A model generated the notes under the pieces. The model saw only the letters and a program-made list of their open reading frames with translations. It was not told where the DNA came from and ran no database searches. From contig CAMYZR010000044.1 in assembly GCA_947303905.1 (NCBI GenBank), positions 1 to 8,311 on the forward strand: 8,311 nt of DNA, written 5' to 3'. The translations under genes were made by a program, and so were the position numbers. Source of the DNA: an uncultured Atopobiaceae bacterium (lineage in GTDB: Bacteria; Actinomycetota; Coriobacteriia; Coriobacteriales; Atopobiaceae). Of the stretch, positions 1 through 4,944 are shown in pieces (the first letter of the stretch is position 1; each line of letters starts with the position of its first letter).

Positions 1-523
1 CCTGCTCGGCCTCGTGGATGGCATCGCCGGCAGCAAGGCGCGAGAGGGCCTTGGTGCGGTTGAGGTTCGCATGGCAGACCGCGGCGGCGAGCGCGTCGGC
101 CGCGTGGTCGGGGTGTGGGTCATGGTCGAGGTCGAGCACCGTGCGCACCATGTAGATGACCTGGTGCTTGTCAGCCGCACCGGTGCCCACCACCGCCTGC
201 TTGATCTGCATGGGGGTGTACTCCCCCACCTCGAGCCCCGCCTGCGAGCAGGCCACGATGGCAGCCCCGCGGGCGTGGGCGGTTGCCAGCGCCGAGCGGG
301 TGTTCTCGCCAAAGAAGATCTTCTCGATGGCAAGCTGCGTGGGATGATAGGTATCGATGACACGCGATATCTCGGAGAAGATCCTGCCCAGACGCTGGTC
401 GATGGGTTCGGCCGCCTTGGTGGTCACGCAGCCGTAGGCACGCGCACGGCAGAGCGCGCCGCGCGTCTCGACAATGCCCCAACCCGTATGGGCTAGGCCA
501 GGATCTATGCCCAAGATGATCAA
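1..523 (-). CDS. ruvC: RuvC, crossover junction endodeoxyribonuclease (C-terminus cut by window edge)
   Basis: RuvC resolves Holliday junctions by paired nicks, acting with the RuvAB branch-migration motor in recombinational repair. The frame starts MIILGIDPGLAHTGWG and stays open for 174 codons to the left edge; family members are usually about 160-190 aa, so only a short tail is missing. Active-site acidic residues are visible: Asp7 in GIDPG, Glu67 in AIEKIFFGEN, and Asp143 in DHAADALA. The position that is Asp138 in the E. coli enzyme is His140 here, a substitution known from other bacterial RuvCs such as Thermus. The start is TTG at 523-521, chosen because it gives the canonical N-terminus and lies 4 nt after an AAGGAGG ribosome site (528-534). 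The gene follows the NadE-like gene by 67 nt and has its own SOS-type promoter there. ruvA and ruvB would be expected just beyond the edge, which I cannot see. Confidence 0.95.
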   Translation of the reverse strand, partial: MIILGIDPGLAHTGWGIVETRGALCRARAYGCVTTKAAEPIDQRLGRIFSEISRVIDTYHPTQLAIEKIFFGENTRSALATAHARGAAIVACSQAGLEVGEYTPMQIKQAVVGTGAADKHQVIYMVRTVLDLDHDPHPDHAADALAAAVCHANLNRTKALSRLAAGDAIHEAEQ

Positions 524-527
524 GCGG

Positions 528-534
528 CCTCCTT
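528..534 (-). promoter_or_regulatory. ruvC ribosome binding site
   Basis: A full AAGGAGG on the minus strand lies 4 nt before the TTG codon at 523. It decides this non-ATG start: the next TTG (514-512) would be 13 nt away and would remove MII from the conserved MIILGIDPG opening. A small hairpin, GCGGC-aga-GCCGC (541-553), sits immediately upstream in the leader. Confidence 0.7.
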
Positions 535-556
535 GCCAGCGCGGCAGAGCCGCTTT

Positions 557-570
557 AGAACGTCCGTTCT
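557..570 (-). promoter_or_regulatory. LexA operator (SOS box) of ruvC
   Basis: The 14-mer AGAACGGACGTTCT (minus strand) is a perfect inverted repeat of AGAACG and CGTTCT around a 2-nt centre. It contains GAAC-N4-GTTC, the LexA (DinR) box consensus of Gram-positive bacteria. It begins directly downstream of the candidate ruvC -10 and covers the expected transcription start, so bound LexA would block initiation. Regulation of ruvC by LexA is known in other actinobacteria (for example mycobacteria). The match and placement are seen directly; LexA binding is inferred. Confidence 0.8.
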
Positions 571-579
571 ATCCTAGCA
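571..579 (-). promoter_or_regulatory. Candidate extended -10 promoter of ruvC
   Basis: On the minus strand TGC-TAGGAT reads as an extended -10 (TG-N-TAGGAT). I see no good -35 about 17 nt upstream, in the last codons of the NadE-like gene, which is tolerable for an extended -10. The SOS box abuts it on the downstream side, and the transcription start would fall inside that operator. This lets ruvC be induced independently of the dfx operon. Confidence 0.5.
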
Positions 580-594
580 CACCTGTAATGCTAG
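574..594. repeat. Inverted repeat CTAGCA-N9-TGCTAG across the NadE-like stop and the ruvC -10
   Basis: CTAGCA (574-579) and TGCTAG (589-594) are exact reverse complements separated by 9 nt. The dyad overlaps both the stop codon of the NadE-like gene (591-593) and the ruvC extended -10. It could be a second operator or chance; with 6-bp arms and no T-run it is a poor terminator. Confidence 0.4.
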
Positions 595-2372
595 TTCTCC
601 GAGAATGGGTTCAGCCATCCGAGGGGCTTGCCGTCGCTGCTCATGCCGCTCTCGAGCCCGCCCGGGACGTTGCCATCCTGCATGAGCCCAGGGGGCAGCC
701 CGCCTCCCTGCGCGGCCCGGGCGCGGAGCATGGCGAGGGTTCCGTCGAGGTCGCACTCTGACGGATGTCCATCCGCGTCGGCGCCCCGCTCCCGCTTCGG
801 CGCGGGCAGCATGGAGCTCAGCTCGGCATCGGTCACGTCATCGAGATGCGTGTCATGCCAGCGCACGCCGAGCGGGAAGCGCGCGTCATCCAAGGTACGG
901 GTGGTTATCGCCAGCACGGGAGGCAGGGTGCGGCGCCAGGGCTCGGCGAGGCGCTGCGCGTTAAGCACCGCTTGCGCCAGGGCACCTCCATCGTCACTGG
1001 CGGCCACGAGCTCGGCAAGCGGACGGTCGTACTCGATGTAGCCGGAGAGGATCTCGTCAACGCGTTCGACGTCCGCCTCGCTGCCCGCCGTGTACGTCGC
1101 GCCATCCGGCAACGTCAGGGTCAGTATCTCCGACTCGGAGAGGCCGACGCGCCTGAAGAGCGGCGAGATGGTGTTGCGGACGTGCGCCATGTCGAGCACG
1201 TCGGAGCGATACACATCGCCCAGGGGGCAGAGCTCGGCGCACGAGACGTGCCTGCCGTATGCCCCCAGCGCCAACCCCGTCTTGTCAAAGGATGAGAGCA
1301 CGAGGGCGTCCTGCTCGCGCGCCAGGGCTGCCAGCTCCAGCTCGTCGAGATCGCGTGCGTCAAAGCCGCAGGGCTGCCCAGTCCCGTCGCGCTGGTCGAT
1401 GTGCAGGCGCTTTGCCAGCTCGCGACACGCCGGGGCGGAAGCGCCGGCCGAGGCACCGACGAGCGCGTGGACGTGCAGAGGACCCACCGCATCGGAGGCA
1501 AGGGCGGCGAGCACCGAGGAGGCCAGGCTGCCGTCGAGGCAGAGCGCCACATCGGTCATGCCCTGCTTGGTCACGTAGTCGTGGATGCCCAGCGAGACGG
1601 TCTGCCACAGGTGGAAGGGTGTGTCGAACACCTCCGGGAACAGTAGGTCCGCATCGCCCGCCGCATCCGCATCGAGGTCGGCGACGAGCAACGCCTCCTC
1701 GAAGGCCGGTGCGAGCGCCACCAAGCTGCCCGAAGGGGCGAGCACGAAGCTCGATCCCGTGAAGACCTGGTCGCCATAGCCGCCAACGGGCGCGCATCCC
1801 ACCAGCCACGCCCCAATGGACTGGGCGTCCGACTCGAAGCGCGCGTTGCCAAGGTCGGCGCCCATGGCGCTGGCGGGATCGTCCAGCGCAAAGGGATAGC
1901 CAGAGATGTAGAGCACCACCTCGACGTCGTAGTCGTAGTCGCAGAGTGCGTCGAGGTCGTCCTGGGAGAGGGCAAGGGCCGCGCGCATGCCACAAAGGTC
2001 GAACTCGGGAACGTCCGCGCGCGAGCGCTGACCGGCATCTGACCTCGCCGCAAAGCCCAAGAGCCTCATGTCGCCATGGTCGATCATGAGCGCATCGAAG
2101 GACCTCCCGGGCATGCCCATGTCGGCGGGAACCGGCACGATGGCCGGGCAGGCAAAGCGGTCCGCCATGCGGACGAGCGCGTCGGCGACGTCGTGCAGGT
2201 AGGCGGGTATGTCGGGATACGGCAGATCCTCTATGCCCGCGAGGGCCGCGAGCGGGAAGACCACAAGGTCTGCTCCCTGCTCCGCGGCCCTTCGCGTCTG
2301 TGCCACCATGCGCTCGACAACCTGGTCAAACGCACCTGGCACCGTGTTTATCTGCGAAAGCGCAATCCGCAC
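591..2372 (-). CDS. NadE-family protein (glutamine-dependent NAD+ synthetase-like), probable pseudoenzyme
   Basis: This 593-aa protein has the two-domain plan and length of glutamine-dependent NAD+ synthetase: an N-terminal nitrilase-fold glutaminase domain (about 1-235) and a C-terminal ATP-pyrophosphatase domain (about 250-520), plus a polar, Gly-rich tail. Family landmarks align well: MRIALSQIN at the start, GIHDYVTKQG at 262-271, CPLGDVYRSDV, and PWRRTLPPVL near the end. The diagnostic residues do not. FPELAL is FPLAAL (Glu to Leu41), the segment carrying the catalytic Lys is shortened and has no aligned Lys, ICED is LSQD (Cys to Ser136), the SGGIDS PP-loop is DGSLAS (280-285), and NKSE is DKTG. 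Neither amidase nor synthetase activity is therefore expected, although the frame is intact. The start is GTG, 3 nt after the dfx stop and without a clear ribosome site, so translation is probably coupled to dfx. It may have a regulatory or binding role; I cannot name one. Confidence 0.85.
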   Translation of the reverse strand: MRIALSQINTVPGAFDQVVERMVAQTRRAAEQGADLVVFPLAALAGIEDLPYPDIPAYLHDVADALVRMADRFACPAIVPVPADMGMPGRSFDALMIDHGDMRLLGFAARSDAGQRSRADVPEFDLCGMRAALALSQDDLDALCDYDYDVEVVLYISGYPFALDDPASAMGADLGNARFESDAQSIGAWLVGCAPVGGYGDQVFTGSSFVLAPSGSLVALAPAFEEALLVADLDADAAGDADLLFPEVFDTPFHLWQTVSLGIHDYVTKQGMTDVALCLDGSLASSVLAALASDAVGPLHVHALVGASAGASAPACRELAKRLHIDQRDGTGQPCGFDARDLDELELAALAREQDALVLSSFDKTGLALGAYGRHVSCAELCPLGDVYRSDVLDMAHVRNTISPLFRRVGLSESEILTLTLPDGATYTAGSEADVERVDEILSGYIEYDRPLAELVAASDDGGALAQAVLNAQRLAEPWRRTLPPVLAITTRTLDDARFPLGVRWHDTHLDDVTDAELSSMLPAPKRERGADADGHPSECDLDGTLAMLRARAAQGGGLPPGLMQDGNVPGGLESGMSSDGKPLGWLNPFSEN

Positions 2373-2375
2373 GGC

Positions 2376-2756
2376 TTAGAGGTCAGCCTTGAACAGGCCG
2401 TGGAGGTTGCAGTACTCGTAGACGGTGACATCCTCGGCGCCGTCGCACGCGAAGGTGGCAACCGGCTCCTCGCCGGGCTTGAGCTTCTTGATCTCGATGC
2501 GGTCGGGCGTGGCGAGCGCGACGAACTGGATGTAGTGGGCGTCGAGCATGGGATGGTCGACCTCGCCGATGCGGGCGATGATCTTGCCGCCCTCGCGGGT
2601 CACGGCCGGGACGTGCTTCTCGCGGGCACCGTCAGAGGAGCCAGCCACGAGCTCCTCGCAGGGCTCGCCGCAGCAAACCGGCGTGCAGGGACCCTCGATC
2701 ACCTTCACGAACATGTTGGCGCACTTGGTGCACTTGAAGAACTTGACGTCAGCCAT
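2376..2756 (-). CDS. dfx: Desulfoferrodoxin (2Fe superoxide reductase)
   Basis: A cytoplasmic non-haem iron protein that reduces superoxide to hydrogen peroxide, a defence typical of anaerobes. The 126-aa product has both iron sites. The N-terminal desulforedoxin-type FeCys4 centre is Cys9, Cys12, Cys28 and Cys29. The catalytic Fe(His)4Cys centre is His48 (in EKHVP, with the conserved Glu46-Lys47), His68 (DHPM), His74 (HYI), Cys116 and His119 (YCNLHG). Two further cysteines, Cys24 and Cys33, flank the CC pair. A longer frame opens at 2771, but I start at the ATG at 2756 because AAAGGAG lies 5 nt before it and MADVKFFKC is a normal family N-terminus. It heads the minus-strand unit with the NadE-like gene, whose start is 3 nt past its TAA stop. 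A candidate promoter and leader hairpin lie upstream. Confidence 0.96.
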   Translation of the reverse strand: MADVKFFKCTKCANMFVKVIEGPCTPVCCGEPCEELVAGSSDGAREKHVPAVTREGGKIIARIGEVDHPMLDAHYIQFVALATPDRIEIKKLKPGEEPVATFACDGAEDVTVYEYCNLHGLFKADL

Positions 2757-2761
2757 GGTGG

Positions 2762-2768
2762 CTCCTTT
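2762..2768 (-). promoter_or_regulatory. dfx ribosome binding site
   Basis: AAAGGAG on the minus strand lies 5 nt before the ATG at 2756. It settles that start against the longer frame opening at 2771, which would place the site inside the coding region. Confidence 0.75.
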
Positions 2769-2781
2769 CAAAACGTCCTCT

Positions 2782-2805
2782 CCTGCGGGCCATCTGCCCG
2801 CTAGG
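2782..2805 (-). repeat. Hairpin/dyad in the dfx leader
   Basis: GCGGGC-CATCT-GCCCGC is a perfect 6-bp inverted repeat with a 5-nt loop. CCT and AGG extend the stem to 9 bp if one T (2802) is bulged. It falls at or just after the transcription start predicted from the -10 at 2810-2815, and about 15 nt before the ribosome site. It could be a 5'-stabilising stem, an operator for a redox regulator, or a weak attenuator; there is no T-run in either direction. Confidence 0.5.
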
Positions 2806-2809
2806 CTCT

Positions 2810-2815
2810 ATTGTA
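2810..2815 (-). promoter_or_regulatory. Candidate dfx promoter -10
   Basis: TACAAT on the minus strand differs from TATAAT at one position and sits about 55 nt before the dfx ATG. No convincing -35 is seen 16-18 nt upstream, so the promoter may depend on an activator. It would drive dfx and the NadE-like gene. Confidence 0.4.
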
Positions 2816-2845
2816 CGTGACCCGCGAGCAACATGTGAGACAGCT

Positions 2846-2873
2846 TTGCGCTCAAGCGTTACCCTTAGACAAT
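2846..2873 (+). promoter_or_regulatory. Weak candidate promoter for pip
   Basis: TTGCGC (2846-2851) and GACAAT (2868-2873) are 16 nt apart on the plus strand, about 55 nt before the pip start. Both hexamers are poor matches to consensus. It is listed because this divergent region must contain a pip promoter unless transcription enters from further away, which the orientation of dfx makes impossible for a shared operon. Confidence 0.25.
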
Positions 2874-2928
2874 CGGACGAGAGGGACTTCTTTCGGCAGA
2901 GTCGAGGACACGATTAAGGGAGACGGTC

Positions 2929-3873
2929 TTGACAAACGCGCGTATCTCCAATCGGGACGTATCCGTCACCGACGGCCGTGTGCCGTTTGGGCCGTACGAG
3001 ACCTATTGGCGCGCCGTTGGCGACCCTGACGCCGACAAGCCGGCACTGCTGCTGTTGCATGGCGGGCCTGGCTCCACGCACAACTACTTCGAGGTGCTCG
3101 ACCGTCTGGCCGCAGAGACGGGGCGCCTCGTGGTGAGCTACGACCAGCTGGGATGCGGCAGATCCTACATGGATGGCCATCCCGAGCTCTGGCGGGCGGA
3201 GACGTGGGTCGACGAGCTCGAGAACCTGCTTGACGCCCTCGGCCTCGGGCACGTCCACCTGCTCGGACAGTCCTGGGGCGGCATGCTGGCCATCACCTAT
3301 CTGGCGGAGCGCGGCACGGAAGGCGTGAACTCGGTGATTCTCTCCTCCACGCTCTCGGACTCGCAGCTTTGGGGCAAGGAGCAGCACCGCATGGCAAGGC
3401 AGCTCCCCCTGGACGAGTGGGAGGCGCTCATGCGGGCCGAGGAGACGGGCGACTACTCCTGTCCCGCCTACCAACAGGCGATCGACCACTACATGGTCCT
3501 GCACTGCGCGGACCCGCACTACGACGAGAGCGCGCCGGAATGCCTGAGGCGCGCCAAGGTCACGGGAGGTGAGTCGTACGTCACGGCCTGGGGTCCCAAC
3601 GAGCTGACGCCCACTGGCACGCTCGCACAGTGGAACTACACCGATAGGCTTTGCGAGCTCGACCTTCCCGCACTTGTCATCAGCGGGACGGACGACCTGT
3701 GCACCCCACTTGTCGCCAAGACGATATGCGACCGGCTCCCCCAGGGGCGCTGGGAGCTCATGGACGGCTGCAGGCACATGTGCTTTGTGGACGACAACGA
3801 GCGGTACTGCCGGCTTCTGGCCGACTGGATGGACGAGCACGACCGTACGCAAGCTTGCAAAAAGCCCTGCTAG
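2929..3873 (+). CDS. pip: Proline iminopeptidase (alpha/beta-hydrolase, peptidase family S33)
   Basis: A cytoplasmic serine peptidase that releases N-terminal residues, preferentially proline, from small peptides, fitting a peptide-using anaerobe. The 314-aa protein has the alpha/beta-hydrolase core in order: the oxyanion-hole motif HGGPG (44-48), YDQLGCGRS (71-79), the nucleophile elbow GQSWGG with Ser115, the acid in GTDD (Asp255 or Asp256), and His283 in DGCRHMCF. HGGPG together with GQSWGG is characteristic of the Pip/PepI family; length is close to the usual 290-320 aa. The start is TTG at 2929, because GGGAG (2918-2922) lies 6 nt upstream and the next Met is residue 81, beyond the essential HGGPG. 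No signal peptide is seen. It is divergent from dfx. Other S33 aminopeptidases or amino-acid-ester hydrolases are possible, so substrate preference is not certain. Confidence 0.9.
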   Translation: MTNARISNRDVSVTDGRVPFGPYETYWRAVGDPDADKPALLLLHGGPGSTHNYFEVLDRLAAETGRLVVSYDQLGCGRSYMDGHPELWRAETWVDELENLLDALGLGHVHLLGQSWGGMLAITYLAERGTEGVNSVILSSTLSDSQLWGKEQHRMARQLPLDEWEALMRAEETGDYSCPAYQQAIDHYMVLHCADPHYDESAPECLRRAKVTGGESYVTAWGPNELTPTGTLAQWNYTDRLCELDLPALVISGTDDLCTPLVAKTICDRLPQGRWELMDGCRHMCFVDDNERYCRLLADWMDEHDRTQACKKPC

Positions 3874-3879
3874 ATGGCA

Positions 3880-3898
3880 ATGCTACGATTCGTAGCAT
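3880..3898. repeat. Odd 19-bp palindrome between pip and the XRE gene
   Basis: ATGCTACGA-t-TCGTAGCAT is a perfect inverted repeat of 9-bp arms around one central base, starting 7 nt after the pip stop. GGCA (3876-3879) and TGCC (3905-3908) add outer complementarity. The near-absent loop and lack of a T-run make a terminator unlikely; an operator is a better reading, for example for the XRE regulator encoded 95 nt downstream. A further TCGTAG half-site occurs at 3948-3953. Confidence 0.6.
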
Positions 3899-3952
3899 CA
3901 AATTTGCCCGATGTCGCACGCCTTTGCTGGCCGCTATTGGCCCGCCATCGTA

Positions 3953-3978
3953 GGTTGGTGTCAGCACAAGCGCCAACC
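3953..3978 (+). repeat. Stem-loop just before the XRE ribosome binding site
   Basis: GGTTGGTG (3953-3960) can pair with CGCCAACC (3971-3978) over 8 bp with one G-T wobble and a 10-nt loop. It ends 2 nt before AAGGAG (3981-3986), so folding could affect translation of the regulator. Function is inference only. Confidence 0.4.
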
Positions 3979-3992
3979 GTAAGGAGAAGACC

Positions 3993-4856
3993 ATGTTCGC
4001 CGACCACATCCGTGACCTTCGCAAGCAGGCAGGACTCTCTCAGGAGCAGATGGCGGAGCGCCTCGGCGTGTCCCGCCAGGCCGTCACCCGCTGGGAGACG
4101 GGCCTCGGCACGCCCGACCTCGACAACGTCGTCGCCATCGCGGACCTCTTTGGCGTCACCGTCGACTCTCTGCTTCGTGACGCCCCCGCACAGGCAGGGA
4201 GGAACGAGGAGCCGCAGATCCCCAACTCGATAACGCAGTGCGACGTGTTTGCCCCACACGACTTTGACATCTCGTATGGCAACGCGCGCAACGTAAAGCT
4301 GATTGGCACCCAGACCAGCAAGGTCCGCGTCGTCCTCGAAAGCGCCGACATCGAGGACTTGCAGGAGGCCTTCAAGGTTCACATCGACCCTGACGACAAC
4401 AGCTTCGACATCGAGGTGGTCTCCATGGGCGGTGTCACGGCAGCCAAGGCGCGTGGATCGCTCGACGTGCGCATCGAGGTGCCCGCGAACTGGGAGAACC
4501 GCATCGAGCTCGAGGGAAGCGCGGACAGCGTGGAGGTCTCCACCCTTGCCGCCAGCAGGGTCGAGGTAGGCGGCAAGTTCGCCCGCCTCACCCTCTCCGA
4601 CGTCATCGGGCACGTGGAGGCCGACACCAACCAGGACCTCTTCGTCCGCTGCACGACGCTGCCGGCCAGGCTTGACATCAACCAGCTGACCTCGACCTCG
4701 CGCCTGCTGATCCCGCGCGGGGAGGCCATCGCCCTGCGCAAGCGTGGTATCGCAAACCACCTCGTCCTCGATGGCGTGGAGGAGACCGCCAACGCGGAGC
4801 ACCTTGTCGAGCACAACGGGATGCGCAGCGAGCTGACCATCACCACCGAGGGATAG
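3993..4856 (+). CDS. XRE-family regulator with C-terminal DUF4097/toastrack-like beta domain
   Basis: A 287-aa soluble protein. Residues about 4-60 form a Cro/CI-type (HTH_3) DNA-binding domain: LRKQAGLSQEQMAERLGVSR, then QAVTRWETG with the turn and recognition helix at about 17-35. After a short linker (64-85), about 90-287 is a run of short beta-strands with alternating hydrophobics, including SLDVRIEVPANW and IELEGSADSVEVSTL. This resembles the DUF4097 'putative adhesin' or toastrack beta-solenoid found in envelope-stress proteins such as LiaG. There is no signal peptide or membrane segment, so the beta domain should be cytoplasmic and may sense or oligomerise. The ATG at 3993 follows AAGGAG by 6 nt. 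Upstream lie a 19-bp palindrome and a stem-loop suited to autoregulation; downstream a perfect hairpin precedes an Abi_2 gene. The HTH call is firm, the beta-domain family less so. Confidence 0.82.
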   Translation: MFADHIRDLRKQAGLSQEQMAERLGVSRQAVTRWETGLGTPDLDNVVAIADLFGVTVDSLLRDAPAQAGRNEEPQIPNSITQCDVFAPHDFDISYGNARNVKLIGTQTSKVRVVLESADIEDLQEAFKVHIDPDDNSFDIEVVSMGGVTAAKARGSLDVRIEVPANWENRIELEGSADSVEVSTLAASRVEVGGKFARLTLSDVIGHVEADTNQDLFVRCTTLPARLDINQLTSTSRLLIPRGEAIALRKRGIANHLVLDGVEETANAEHLVEHNGMRSELTITTEG

Positions 4857-4866
4857 CCTTCATGAC

Positions 4867-4903
4867 GCTCGGGCCCGACCGTTGGGGACGGTCGGGCCCG
4901 AGC
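4867..4903 (+). terminator. Perfect 16-bp GC-rich hairpin after the XRE gene
   Basis: GCTCGGGCCCGACCGT (4867-4882) and ACGGTCGGGCCCGAGC (4888-4903) are exact reverse complements around the loop TGGGG. It begins 10 nt after the XRE stop. There is no T-run, as is common for hairpin terminators in high-GC actinobacteria. It ends 41 nt before the Abi_2 start, so it could also act as a leader element of that gene. Confidence 0.7.
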
Positions 4904-4917
4904 CCGTCCCAGTCACC

Positions 4918-4923
4918 TATCAT
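4918..4923 (+). promoter_or_regulatory. Weak candidate -10 for the Abi_2 gene
   Basis: TATCAT lies 21 nt before the ATG at 4945 and after the hairpin. The -35 position falls in the hairpin's right arm and does not match consensus. If real, the leader would be only about 15 nt. If the hairpin terminates efficiently, some promoter is needed in this short stretch. Confidence 0.25.
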
Positions 4924-4944
4924 GGAGCGTGACGAAGGGACACC

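Noticed and set aside
14..496. Plus-strand 160-codon frame opposite ruvC
   Set aside because: RuvC on the minus strand has all its catalytic motifs and start signals; this is its complement.
2706..2718. A second LexA-like site (GAACATGTTG) inside dfx
   Set aside because: It lacks the GAAC-N4-GTTC spacing and lies within coding sequence.
2757..2771. Longer dfx start adding MKGAT before MADVKF
   Set aside because: The extra codons overlap the AAAGGAG ribosome site that serves the ATG at 2756, and the family begins near MADVKF.
2914..3852. 312-codon minus-strand frame opposite pip
   Set aside because: Antisense to a gene with complete hydrolase motifs; no domain or ribosome site supports it.
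3880..3908. Reading the palindrome after pip as an intrinsic terminator
   Set aside because: The arms meet around a single base, leaving almost no loop, and no T-run follows; an operator fits better, though some termination cannot be excluded.
3870..4814. 314-codon minus-strand frame opposite the XRE gene
   Set aside because: The opposite strand encodes a clear HTH protein with a good ribosome site; this frame shows only the Val/Leu/Asp/Arg-rich composition of an antisense shadow.
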